This document shows, one piece after another, positions 1-8,296 of a DNA stretch of 64,000 bases (position 1 is the first letter of the stretch; every line of letters starts with the position of its first letter). A program made the translations under genes and the position numbers. Below the pieces are notes generated by a model that saw only the letters and a list, made by a program, of their open reading frames with translations, searched no databases and was not told the origin of the DNA. Source of the stretch: Natrinema marinum (GTDB taxonomy: Archaea; Halobacteriota; Halobacteria; Halobacteriales; Natrialbaceae). The stretch lies in assembly GCF_024296685.1 (NCBI RefSeq), contig NZ_CP100763.1, forward strand, positions 992,001 to 1,056,000, given 5' to 3'.

Positions 1-161
1 CGTCCTACGCCGACGCGGAGGGGATCGATCTCATCGTGATGGGAACGCACGGTCACACCGGACTCGATCGACACCTGCTCGGCAGCTTTACCGAGCGCGT
101 GATCCGAACGGCGCCGGTTCCCGTCCTCACGACGACGCGTGCCGACGACCTAGACGACTGA
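1..161 (+). CDS. Universal stress protein (UspA family), C-terminal part
   Basis: The window opens inside this gene and only the last 52 codons are visible, ending in TGA at 159-161. The peptide contains the family's C-terminal nucleotide-binding signature, [10 protein letters not shown] followed by [11 protein letters not shown], and then A-P-V-P-V-L, which is the classic end of a Usp domain (normally about 140-150 residues). Family members bind ATP or act as stress-linked chaperone-like proteins in the cytoplasm; the exact role is not predictable. The start lies outside the window. Confidence 0.9.
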   Translation, partial: SYADAEGIDLIVMGTHGHTGLDRHLLGSFTERVIRTAPVPVLTTTRADDLDD

Positions 162-266
162 ACCGAAACGCGTTCTCGAACCTGATTGTCTCATCGACGG
201 TGATGTCGTTAGAAAAAGTACTAGTAGCGCGATCCGGAACCGACAAAGGATGATTGCCCAGACGGT

Positions 267-1709
267 GTGCACGTACTCGATGGTGATCGATCCGTGAACG
301 CAGAGTCGCTCCCGTCGATCGACCGCGTCCGGTCGGAGATCACGCGAAACCGGCTCCGGGCCGCCTTCGCCGTTCTCATCCTCCTCTCGGCGGCCGTCGT
401 CGCCAGCGCGGCGGCGTCGGGTGGCCTCTCGACGGCGTCGAAAGCGGACGTTCCCGACGCGCCGCCGACGGAGAACCACACGGTCGTCACCGAATCGGGG
501 CGAGCGGGGACGATCACCGCGTACGCGCCCGACGGCGAGGTTATCTACTACAACAACACGCGCACGAAGTACTTCGACGTCGACCCCGTCGAGGGTCAGC
601 CCCTGACCGTCGAGTACGCCGCGACGGACACGATCCACACCGAGAAGCCGTACTGTGGTTCGCCGCCGTGTACCCGTAACGTCATCGAGCGCGCCAACCT
701 CACGACCGGCGAGGTCGAGGTGCTCTACAAGCGCTACGATCCCAACGAACTCGCCGCCGAGTGGCACGACGCGGACCGAATCAACGAGACTCACTTCGTC
801 GTCGCCGACATGGTCCACGATCAGGTGTTCATCGTCGACACCGAGACGGAGGTCGTCGACTGGCTCTGGGACGCCCAGAGCGACTTCCCGCTCGAGGGCG
901 GCCACGAGTGGCCCCGCGACTGGGCACACATCAACGATGTCGAGTACATCGAGAACGGGCAGATGGAGGGCCGAATCATGGTCAGTCTGCGGAATCAGGA
1001 CCAGGTCGTCTTCCTCGACCAGCAGGAGGGGCTGCTCGAGGACTGGACGCTCGGGTCCGAAAACGAGTACGACACCCTGAACGAACAGCACAACCCCGAC
1101 TACATCCCCGAAAGTCAGGGCGGGCCCGCCATCCTCGTCGCCGACTCCGAGAACGCTCAGATCAAAGAGTTCCAGCGCGAGGACGGCGAGTGGAATCAGA
1201 CCTGGGTCTGGGAGGACGACCGGATTCAGTGGCCCCGCGACGCCGACCGACTCCCGAACGGCAACACGCTGATCGCCGACACGCACGGCAACCGCGTCAT
1301 GGAGGTCAACGAGTCCGGCGCGATCGTCTGGCAAGTCGGATCGTCGCTGCCCTACGAGGCCGAGCGCCTCGAGACCGGCGACGAGAGTACTAACGGATCG
1401 AGCGCGGCCTCCCTCGGCCTCGAGTCGCGCACGGCCGCCGAAACCGGCGGTGACGGTGGCGGCGGGAGCGACGGGCTGTTCGGCTTCGAACCCCTCGAGT
1501 TCCTCGGCGACCTCGTCGAGACGATCCTTCCGCATCGAATCTACAACGGGCTCCTCTTCGTGAGCCCGGTCTGGATGGGCTCTTCGGAGTTCGCCGCCGT
1601 CGGCATCGCCTTGCTGGCCGGGCTGGTGTGGGCCGGCTCCGAGATCAGGTGGCAGCTCCACGACGCCGGCGTCAGGCTTCGCCTCCCCGTCTACCGGCAG
1701 GGCGACTGA
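267..1709 (+). CDS. Arylsulfotransferase-like membrane-anchored beta-propeller protein
   Basis: This 480-residue protein starts at GTG 267; GTG 294 would remove only nine residues and is equally possible. There is a membrane helix at about residues 31-50 and another near 438-457, so the central propeller domain should lie outside the cell. The body carries W-D aromatic blade motifs and the phrase DADRLPNGNTLIADTHGNRV, typical of the arylsulfotransferase (ASST) family, plus histidines in ETHFV, WAHINDVEY and EQHNPDY. In bacteria ASST enzymes move sulfate between phenolic compounds, but the haloarchaeal members are not characterised, so the reaction is inferred from the family name only. A Gly-rich linker precedes the C-terminal helix. 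It stands alone, 105 bp after the stress protein. Confidence 0.75.
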   Translation: MHVLDGDRSVNAESLPSIDRVRSEITRNRLRAAFAVLILLSAAVVASAAASGGLSTASKADVPDAPPTENHTVVTESGRAGTITAYAPDGEVIYYNNTRTKYFDVDPVEGQPLTVEYAATDTIHTEKPYCGSPPCTRNVIERANLTTGEVEVLYKRYDPNELAAEWHDADRINETHFVVADMVHDQVFIVDTETEVVDWLWDAQSDFPLEGGHEWPRDWAHINDVEYIENGQMEGRIMVSLRNQDQVVFLDQQEGLLEDWTLGSENEYDTLNEQHNPDYIPESQGGPAILVADSENAQIKEFQREDGEWNQTWVWEDDRIQWPRDADRLPNGNTLIADTHGNRVMEVNESGAIVWQVGSSLPYEAERLETGDESTNGSSAASLGLESRTAAETGGDGGGGSDGLFGFEPLEFLGDLVETILPHRIYNGLLFVSPVWMGSSEFAAVGIALLAGLVWAGSEIRWQLHDAGVRLRLPVYRQGD

Positions 1710-1757
1710 TCGCCTCGAGACCCCTTTTCGCCGCGACGTATTGGTCCCGCTCGGCGC

Positions 1758-2279
1758 TCACGCCAGCAGGTGGCCACCGAACAGGTAGAGCCCGGCCAGT
1801 ATCGACTGGAAAGACAGCGAGCCGGCGGCCGACAGCGCGACGAACGTCCGGCCGTCCATCTCCGACAGCCCCGCGGGGACGGTCAGCAGGCCGCGAACGA
1901 ACAGCATCGTGTTACTCACCGGGACGGCGATCGCTCCCCACCGATCGAACCAGCCGTCGAACCGCTCGAGACGCGACTCGGAGATCGGAAACCAGCGCGT
2001 CTGCAGGACGTACTCTCGCCCCCCGCGACGGACGACACAGAAGAGACAGAACTGGCCGATCGTCGTCCCCACGACCGCGAGGGCGACGATCGCGATCGCC
2101 TGAGAGATCGTCGAGCCGATCAGCGCCAGCGCGGCCGGCACGACGAGTTCGCTCGGCATGAACCGCAACAACATTGCGCCCTCGAGGATACAGATCCCGA
2201 AGAACACCGCCAACGCGACCTCCGACGTGAACATCGACTCGAGCCAGGGCGGCGTCCCCTCGAGTTGCAACGGACTCAT
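1758..2279 (-). CDS. DedA/VTT-domain membrane protein
   Basis: This is a 173-residue polytopic protein. I chose ATG 2279 because it is followed at once by MSPLQLEGTPPWLESMF and then hydrophobic segments; the upstream in-frame extension is non-membrane and shadow-like. Hydrophobic blocks lie at about residues 20-40, 45-75, 115-140 and 150-173. The E-G-A-M-L-L-R-F-M-P-S-E motif near residue 35 and the G-R-R-G-G-R-E-Y-type basic loop resemble DedA/SNARE-associated (VTT) proteins, which are proposed lipid scramblases or transporters in the cytoplasmic membrane. It converges on the ASST-like gene and diverges from the hydrolase gene at 2416. Confidence 0.75.
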   Translation of the reverse strand: MSPLQLEGTPPWLESMFTSEVALAVFFGICILEGAMLLRFMPSELVVPAALALIGSTISQAIAIVALAVVGTTIGQFCLFCVVRRGGREYVLQTRWFPISESRLERFDGWFDRWGAIAVPVSNTMLFVRGLLTVPAGLSEMDGRTFVALSAAGSLSFQSILAGLYLFGGHLLA

Positions 2280-2415
2280 GCCCCGAGCGTAATCCGCCCT
2301 GCCTGTAATTTGTGTTGGTTCGGCGGGCGGAACCACGCCGCGACCGGCAGGCGGCGGATGTCGCGAGTCGTCGATCGACGGTGGGGACCGCCTCGCTCGA
2401 ATCGAACCGCAAACT

Positions 2416-2898
2416 ATGTCGGACGGTTGGTCGAACAGTCGTTCGATGGAGACGGGTCGAATCCTGTTTCTCGCGGGCGCGTTCGCGACCCACGCCGTCG
2501 TCGGGTACGCGCTGGTCTACGCCTTCACCGACGCTGATCCCCGCCTCGGGCTCGTCTTCGGCCTCCTCCCGGATGCGGACTTCCTCTTTCCCGCGACCCT
2601 AGCATGGCCGTTCGTCCACCGCGGGCTCACGCACACGCCGCTGTTCGCGCTGGCGGTCGTCGCCGGCGTCTACGCGGTCGGTCGCGATCGTGACCTCGCG
2701 GCCGCCGTCGCGCTGGCGATCGGCTCGCACCTCGCGATCGACTCGCTCTCGCCGAAGGGGATCGACTGGCTGTTCCCGCTCGAGACGTCGTGGAGCCCCG
2801 GCCTGCCGGTACATAGCCCGGCCGCGACGGTGGTGCTCTGGACGGCGGCGATCGTACTCATCGCGTGGCGGGCGACCGGACGCCCGTTCCACGGCTGA
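2416..2898 (+). CDS. Membrane-bound metal-dependent hydrolase (YdjM/DUF457 type)
   Basis: This 160-residue membrane protein has the conserved family layout. An early aspartate motif sits in LLPDADFLFP, a histidine pair in HRGLTHTPLF, and a third motif in GSHLAIDSLSPKGIDWLFP. These His/Asp residues are the presumed metal ligands of the YdjM (LexA-binding, PF04307-like) family, whose substrate is unknown. Two starts are possible, ATG 2416 and ATG 2446; the second removes ten polar residues. The gene is convergent with a paralogue at 2910-3398, and a third copy lies at 25127. Confidence 0.8.
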   Translation: MSDGWSNSRSMETGRILFLAGAFATHAVVGYALVYAFTDADPRLGLVFGLLPDADFLFPATLAWPFVHRGLTHTPLFALAVVAGVYAVGRDRDLAAAVALAIGSHLAIDSLSPKGIDWLFPLETSWSPGLPVHSPAATVVLWTAAIVLIAWRATGRPFHG

Positions 2899-2909
2899 GC
2901 GCGAGTCCC

Positions 2910-3398
2910 TCAGAGGCCCGCTGCGGGGCCGACGAGCGCCAGACACACCGACGCGGCCAGCGCGCTCGAGCCGGCGAGCAACACGGCGCGGTTGATCCGC
3001 GCGTTCTTGGATTTGAACCAGCCGAGCGTGACGTGTCGCCGCCAGACGGGCGCGAACGGCGCGATCCCCATCGGCGTCACCACGTCGCCGGCGAGGTGGG
3101 CGAGGATGCCACACGTTCCAACGGCGAAGCCGAATCGAAACCCCTGTGGCGACTCGGGGAGCGCGGCGGCGGTCCCGACGCCGACGGCCACGCCGACGAG
3201 CGCGGCGAACCAAGCGGTGTGGGTCGGACCGCGGTGGTCGATCAACGGCAGTCGCTGATCGATATCGGGGAGGTTGGCCACGCCGATGGCGATCAGCGCT
3301 CCCACCAGCGCCAGCTCGAGCGACGCCGTGTCGGCGACGACCGGCAGAAACGGGGCGTACAGCAGGGCGTTGAAACCGGAGTGACCTTCCTGATACAT
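2910..3398 (-). CDS. Membrane-bound metal-dependent hydrolase (YdjM type), second copy
   Basis: This 162-residue membrane protein shows LPDIDQRLPLIDHRGPTHT near residues 65-85 and LAGDVVTPMGIAPFAPVWRR further on, the His/Asp ligand pattern of the YdjM-type family. Its opening MYQEGHSGFNALLYAP closely resembles the protein at 25127-25618 (MYQVGHYGGALVAYAP), so these two are recent paralogues, while the neighbour at 2416 is more distant. The stop lies only 12 bp from that of the convergent neighbour. The function is unknown; membrane location and metal binding follow from family knowledge. Confidence 0.8.
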   Translation of the reverse strand: MYQEGHSGFNALLYAPFLPVVADTASLELALVGALIAIGVANLPDIDQRLPLIDHRGPTHTAWFAALVGVAVGVGTAAALPESPQGFRFGFAVGTCGILAHLAGDVVTPMGIAPFAPVWRRHVTLGWFKSKNARINRAVLLAGSSALAASVCLALVGPAAGL

Positions 3399-3471
3399 CG
3401 GTCGCTGCCTGCTCGTCCGGGTTCAGCAGGAATGACGCTGTCGGACGGCACGGTGTCCCGACGCGAGACGC

Positions 3472-4491
3472 TTATCGGACCGCCCGAACGCCGAACGCCG
3501 AGACCGAGATGCCGCCGATCAACACCGGCATCCAGTAGATCGCGCCCCGGAAGATGAGGACGGCTGCGGTGACGATCGACGCCGGAATCCCGGTCGTCGG
3601 CACGAGCAGCGTGACGAATGCGGCCTCGATCCCGCCGAGTCCGCCGGGCAGGGGAGCCGCGCCCGCGAGGTTGGCGAGCGGTATCACGAACAGCAGGACG
3701 TAGGGCGCGACATCGTAGCCGAGCGCGGCGAACGCGACCGTAAGCGCCGCCGTCTGGAAGAGCCACCCACAGAGTGACAGCCCGACGACAGCGGCGAGCC
3801 GCCACCGATCGGTCGCCACGCGCTCGATGTTCTCGAAGAATCGACCCAGCCGATCGCGAAGGTCTGCCTCGAGCGTGTCGGACTCGAAGCGCTCGAGGCC
3901 GAGCCGGCCGAGACGGGGCGCGACGATAGCGGGGAGCCGCTCGACGAGTCGGTCGTGATATCGCCAGACGAGGATCATGACGATGACGATGGCGGTGATC
4001 AGGGCGACCGCGGAGCCGACGGCCGTCTCGAGGCGGCTGCCCAGGGCGGCGGTCGTCGCGTAGTAGGCGACGCCGACGAGGATGAGCGCGATCGAGGGGA
4101 CGACGTTGATGACGTCGACGCTCGCGATGCCGACGAGGCCGGTCTCGTAGCGGGCGTCGGAGACCTTCGAGATGAGCAGCGCCGCGACGGGTTCGCCGCC
4201 GGCCTGACCGAACGGCGTGACGTTGTTGGCGAAGACGGCGCCGGCGTAGACGAAGAACGACTTGACGAGCGGCACGTGAACGTCAAGAGCGGCGAGCACG
4301 GTTCGGAGCATCAGGCTCCAGGCGGCCAACCAGCAGAGTGCGAGGGCGAACGTCGCTCCGATCAACGACGGGTCCGCCGACAGCAGCGAGTCGACGACGC
4401 GACGGGCACCGACCGCGAAGAACAGGACGGCAAAGACAGCGATCGTCCCGAGACCGCCGATGATAAATGCGCGCCGGTTACGCTCGTCCAT
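3472..4491 (-). CDS. UPF0104/lysylphosphatidylglycerol synthase TM-region (flippase-like) protein
   Basis: This 339-residue protein has about eight hydrophobic segments starting at residue 10 (AFIIGGLGTIAVFAVLFF). It carries the family signature N-N-V-T-P-F-G-Q-A-G-G-E-P near residue 90 and a late P-L-P-G-G-L-G-G-I-E motif near residue 290, both hallmarks of the UPF0104/LPG_synthase_TM family. Members act as lipid flippases or membrane parts of glycosyl or lysyl lipid enzymes; AglD of Haloferax, involved in S-layer glycosylation, has such a domain. It is divergent from the sulfatase-like gene at 4616, and the following glycosyltransferases suggest a role in surface glycan or glycolipid transport (inference). 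Confidence 0.82.
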   Translation of the reverse strand: MDERNRRAFIIGGLGTIAVFAVLFFAVGARRVVDSLLSADPSLIGATFALALCWLAAWSLMLRTVLAALDVHVPLVKSFFVYAGAVFANNVTPFGQAGGEPVAALLISKVSDARYETGLVGIASVDVINVVPSIALILVGVAYYATTAALGSRLETAVGSAVALITAIVIVMILVWRYHDRLVERLPAIVAPRLGRLGLERFESDTLEADLRDRLGRFFENIERVATDRWRLAAVVGLSLCGWLFQTAALTVAFAALGYDVAPYVLLFVIPLANLAGAAPLPGGLGGIEAAFVTLLVPTTGIPASIVTAAVLIFRGAIYWMPVLIGGISVSAFGVRAVR

Positions 4492-4583
4492 AATCGGTAT
4501 CGATCGTCAGCAAACTTGAAACGTCTGATCGACGCTCGCAAGCAGCGATCGCCGCTTCCGTCGGGTTCGCCACCGTTCAATCG

Positions 4584-4592
4584 ATTTATTGG
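4584..4592 (+). promoter_or_regulatory. TATA box of the sulfatase-like gene
   Basis: TTTATT at 4585-4590 is centred 28 bases upstream of ATG 4616. This is the usual distance from TATA to transcription start in haloarchaea, so a leaderless transcript beginning at or near ATG 4616 is predicted. That supports this start over the in-frame TTG at 4589. Confidence 0.55.
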
Positions 4593-4615
4593 CGTGGAGC
4601 CGAGTGTCGTCAGTA

Positions 4616-6211
4616 ATGGACACGACCCGTCAGTCGAACGTCCTCTTCGTCGTTCTGGACACGGTCCGAAAGGACCATCTCGGCCCGTACGGCTACGGGC
4701 GAGAGACGACGCCCGAACTCTCGCGGTTCGCCGAGGAGGCGACCGTCTTCGAGTCGGCGGTCGCCCCCGCGCCGTGGACGCTGCCGGTGCACGCTTCGCT
4801 GTTTACCGGCCGCTATCCCAGTCAACACGGGGCCGACCAGGGCAGCCCGTACCTCGAGGGCGAGACGACCCTCGCGGAGACCCTGTCGGCGGCCGGCTAC
4901 GATACGGCGTGTTACTCCTCGAACGCCTGGATCACGCCCTACACCGGGCTCACCGACGGCTTCGACGCGCAGGACTCGTTCTTCGAGGTGCTCCCGGGCG
5001 ACGTGCTCTCCGGCCCGCTGGCCAGCGCGTGGCAGGCGGTCAACGACAACGACTACCTCCACAGTCTGGCATCGAAACTCGTCCATCTTGGCGCGATGGC
5101 CCACTCGAAACTCGCCAGCGGCGAGGGTGCCGACTCGAAGACGCCCTCGGTTATCGACCGCACGAGATCGTTCATCGACGACAGCGACAGCGACGAGGGC
5201 TGGTTCGCCTTCATCAATCTGATGGACGCCCACCTGCCGTACTACCCGCCCGAGGAGTACCGCGAGGAGTTTGCCCCCGGCGTCGACCCCGACTCAGTCT
5301 GCCAGAACTCCAAGGAGTTCAATTCGGGCGCTCGAGAGATCGACGACGAGGAGTGGGACGACATTCGCGGCCTGTACGACGCCGAAATCGCCCACATGGA
5401 CGCCGAACTCGGCCGCCTGTTCGATTGGCTGCGCGAGACCGGCCAGTGGGAGGACACCACCGTCGTCGTTGCGGCCGACCACGGCGAACTCCACGGCGAA
5501 CACGACCTCTACGGCCACGAGTTCGCCCTCTACGACCAGCTCATCAACGTCCCGCTGCTGGTCAAACACCCCGACCTCGAGGCCGACCGGCGCGACGACC
5601 TCGTCGAACTGCTCGACTGCTATCACACGGTGTTGGACGCCACCGGTGTCGATCCCGCGGCCGTGGGGACGACGGCCGGCGACGATGGCGCCGTCGACCG
5701 CGACCGAACGCGGTCGCTGCTCTCGAGCGAGTATCGCGCCTTCGACGGAGTGAACGAGGCCGATCCCGGCCAGCGGGCCGTTCTCGGGAACGAGGGCAGC
5801 GAGGCAGGCACCGCCGACGGCGATTACGCGTTCGTCGAGTACGCCCAGCCGGTCATCGAACTCCACCACTTGGAGGAGAAGGCCAGCGAGGCCGGCATCG
5901 TGCTTCCCGACGATCACCGCGCGTACTCGCGGCTGCGCGCGGCCCGCAGCACCGACGCGAAGTACGTCCGTGCGGATCGCATTCCCGATGAAGGCTACCG
6001 GCTCGACGAGGACCCGGCCGAGGCGTCACCGGTCGATCCGGCCGCCGACGAGATCGTCGCCGCGACCGAAGGGGCGCTCGCCCGGTTCGAGGAGGCCGTC
6101 GGCGGCGCGTGGGACGATCCCGACGAGCGCGTCGCCGACGCCGAGGATGCGCTGTCCGACGCCGACGAGGAGACCCGCGACCGGCTCCGCGAACTCGGCT
6201 ATCTCGAGTAG
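4616..6211 (+). CDS. Sulfatase-like hydrolase/transferase with Thr at the nucleophile position
   Basis: This 531-residue protein belongs to the alkaline phosphatase superfamily. Metal-binding Asp15 lies in NVLFVVLDTVRKDH, and the distal metal site is VVAADHGELHGEHDLYGHE near residue 290. The signature that normally reads C/S-x-P-x-R reads T-L-P-V-H-A-S-L-F-T-G here, placing Thr55 at the catalytic position. Formylglycine sulfatases need Cys or Ser; a Thr nucleophile is typical of phosphoglycerol- or phosphoethanolamine-transferase branches such as LtaS. No membrane helix is visible, so it is probably cytoplasmic. It precedes another superfamily member and two glycosyltransferases, suggesting modification of a surface glycan or lipid. 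The exact reaction cannot be read from sequence. Confidence 0.8.
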   Translation: MDTTRQSNVLFVVLDTVRKDHLGPYGYGRETTPELSRFAEEATVFESAVAPAPWTLPVHASLFTGRYPSQHGADQGSPYLEGETTLAETLSAAGYDTACYSSNAWITPYTGLTDGFDAQDSFFEVLPGDVLSGPLASAWQAVNDNDYLHSLASKLVHLGAMAHSKLASGEGADSKTPSVIDRTRSFIDDSDSDEGWFAFINLMDAHLPYYPPEEYREEFAPGVDPDSVCQNSKEFNSGAREIDDEEWDDIRGLYDAEIAHMDAELGRLFDWLRETGQWEDTTVVVAADHGELHGEHDLYGHEFALYDQLINVPLLVKHPDLEADRRDDLVELLDCYHTVLDATGVDPAAVGTTAGDDGAVDRDRTRSLLSSEYRAFDGVNEADPGQRAVLGNEGSEAGTADGDYAFVEYAQPVIELHHLEEKASEAGIVLPDDHRAYSRLRAARSTDAKYVRADRIPDEGYRLDEDPAEASPVDPAADEIVAATEGALARFEEAVGGAWDDPDERVADAEDALSDADEETRDRLRELGYLE

Positions 6212-6339
6212 TTCGCCCCCGAGAGCCGATCGCCGAAATCCGGCGGTATCGCCTCGTATCGACGTGATAAGGCCGGTCGAACTGACTTTCCGGGAACCAA
6301 TAAGAATACGTAGGTCGACTCGAAAGGGGGCGACAACGA

Positions 6340-7197
6340 ATGCAGGACCAGCACTTCCTCGAATCGGACTGGGACTACTGCCTGGTGCTGGATGCGTGTC
6401 GGTACGACGTGTTCAGCGAGGTATACGACGAGTACCTCGACGGGACGCTGGAGAAGCGCCGAAGCGTCGGTTCGTCGACGCCGGAGTGGGCCTATCGAAC
6501 GTTCACCGACGAACACGACATCGCGTACTTCTCGAGCAATCCCTTCATCAACGATCTGGGCATCCCCCTGAACGAACTCAAGTGGGGTGCCAGTTGTGAC
6601 TACGAGTGGTCGGCCTCCGACCACATCAGCAACGTCTTCGACGTCTGGAAATCGGGCTGGGACGACGACCTCGGCACCGTCCCGCCGGACAGTCTCGGGG
6701 AGGCGTTCCACGAGCACCAGGACGCCGTCGAGGCGGCCGATCGAACGGTGCTCCACTACATGCAGCCCCACGCGCCCTATCTCGCTCGCGGGAAGGGCCA
6801 GAAGCTCAAACAGATCCAGAAGGGCATCCGGAAACAGGAGGAAGCCGAGAAAGACGGCGACGACGGCGGCGCGCTCTCCGCGCTCGGCGACACCATCCGG
6901 CCGAAAGTCGAGAACAAACTCGAGGGCAGCGAACTCGCCCAGAAGGCGGGCCTCTGGCTCGAACTCGACCCGGCGGATCTCGTCAAGAACGGCACCCGCG
7001 AGGCGGCGATGGCCCTCTACGAAGAGAACCTCCGGATCGCCCTCGAGTCCGTCGCCGACATCGTGACGGAGCTCGACGGAACAGTGATCGTCACGGCAGA
7101 CCACGGCGAAGCCTTCGGGGAAGAGGGCGTCTGGGAACACCACATCGAGACCCACATCCCGGCGCTCATGGAGGTGCCGTGGCTCGAAGTCGAGTAA
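6340..7197 (+). CDS. Alkaline phosphatase superfamily (sulfatase-like) protein, short form
   Basis: This is a 285-residue protein. It begins without leader at the metal motif DWDYCLVLDACRYDVF (Asp18) and ends with VTADHGEAFGEEGVWEHH, the second metal site of the sulfatase/phosphatase fold. The segment SVGSSTPEW occupies the nucleophile region, so Ser or Thr would be the catalytic residue. It is about half the size of the neighbour at 4616 and of usual sulfatases, with a charged, probably helical insert at residues 150-190. ATG 6340 follows an AT-rich block at 6299-6308. Position between the first sulfatase-like gene and two glycosyltransferases suggests the same pathway (inference). Confidence 0.75.
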   Translation: MQDQHFLESDWDYCLVLDACRYDVFSEVYDEYLDGTLEKRRSVGSSTPEWAYRTFTDEHDIAYFSSNPFINDLGIPLNELKWGASCDYEWSASDHISNVFDVWKSGWDDDLGTVPPDSLGEAFHEHQDAVEAADRTVLHYMQPHAPYLARGKGQKLKQIQKGIRKQEEAEKDGDDGGALSALGDTIRPKVENKLEGSELAQKAGLWLELDPADLVKNGTREAAMALYEENLRIALESVADIVTELDGTVIVTADHGEAFGEEGVWEHHIETHIPALMEVPWLEVE

Positions 7198-7312
7198 CGC
7201 CGCGTTCGATCGAGAACGGGGACGGAACGGAAACGGTGACGAGAACCGACGGTTGCCGACGACGCTCGGCGACGCGGCGGGTTCGGCGGTAACGACACGG
7301 GGGGAGTCCGGT

Positions 7313-8296
7313 ATGAAGATCAGCCACTACTTCGAACTCGAGGACCACGTCACCGGCGGCATCCGAGAGTCTGTCGTTCACCAGCGGAAGATGCTGGATC
7401 GACTGGACTGCTCGTATACGACCGAGCCGACGCTCGACGCCGACGTATTTCACTGCAACCTCATGGGGCCGCGGTCGGTGTACTACGCGATGCGAGCGCG
7501 ACGCCGGGGAATACCCGTCATCGCGCACACGCACGTGACCGCGGAGGACTTCGGCGACAGCTTCCGATTCACGAACGCCCTCGCGAAACCACTCAAGCCG
7601 TACCTCGAGCGCGCCTACGGGCTGGCCGACGCGCTGGTCTGTCCCTCGGAGTACAACCGACGGCTGATCGAGACCTACACCGACGCGCCGACGACGGTCA
7701 TCTCGAACGGCGTCGACCGCGAGAAACTCGAGGGGTTCGAGGCGCTCGAAGAGGAGTACCGCGAGCGCTACGATCTCAGCCCACCGACGGTGTTCCTCGT
7801 CGGTCACGTGATCAAGCGCAAGGGACTGGAGACGTTCGTCGAACTGGCTAGGCGACTGCCCGACCTGGACTTCGCGTGGTTCGGCCCGCTGGACCTCTCG
7901 TTGAAGGGGCGGGAGACGACGGCGCTGATCGAGAACTCGCCCCCCAACTGCACGTTCACCGGCTTCGTCGACGACATCCGCGGCGCGTACGCGGCCGGCG
8001 ACATCTTCTGTTTCCCGACCCACGAGGAGAACGAGGGGATCGCGCTGCTGGAAGCGATGAGCGCCGGCAAGCCGGTGTTAGTCCGCGACATCGAGACGTT
8101 CTCGTGGCTCGAGGACGGCGAGGACAGTCTGAAGGTCGCGGAAGCGGGCGTCGACGGGTTCGAAGCCGCGTTGGAGCGGCTCAGAGACGCCGATCTCAGA
8201 GATCGACTCGGATCGAACGCGGCCGAACGCAGCGAGAAGTTCTCGCTCGAGACGGTCGCGAACCGCTATCAGTCGCTGTACGAGGAGGTGGCCTGA
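7313..8296 (+). CDS. Glycosyltransferase family 4 protein
   Basis: This 327-residue GT-B fold enzyme starts at ATG 7313; an in-frame upstream TTG extension is Gly/Arg-rich and unlike the family. The C-terminal half has VFLVGHVIKRKGLETFVELARR and the donor-binding E-x7-E motif in ENEGIALLEAMSAGKPVLV, the retaining GT4 signature. The N-terminal half shows HTHVTAEDFGDSFRF, an acceptor-side motif. The stop codon TGA is directly followed by the ATG of the next glycosyltransferase, so the two are co-transcribed. Nucleotide-sugar donor and acceptor are unknown. Confidence 0.88.
   Translation: MKISHYFELEDHVTGGIRESVVHQRKMLDRLDCSYTTEPTLDADVFHCNLMGPRSVYYAMRARRRGIPVIAHTHVTAEDFGDSFRFTNALAKPLKPYLERAYGLADALVCPSEYNRRLIETYTDAPTTVISNGVDREKLEGFEALEEEYRERYDLSPPTVFLVGHVIKRKGLETFVELARRLPDLDFAWFGPLDLSLKGRETTALIENSPPNCTFTGFVDDIRGAYAAGDIFCFPTHEENEGIALLEAMSAGKPVLVRDIETFSWLEDGEDSLKVAEAGVDGFEAALERLRDADLRDRLGSNAAERSEKFSLETVANRYQSLYEEVA

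Noticed and set aside
150-1661. Long minus-strand open frame (503 codons) over the arylsulfotransferase-like gene
   Set aside because: It is a high-GC shadow frame: repetitive Val/Leu/Asp/Arg composition, no motif, and it fully overlaps a gene with clear domains. Several other long antisense frames (for example over 9271-10962, 37850-40072 and 40304-42031) are rejected for the same reason.
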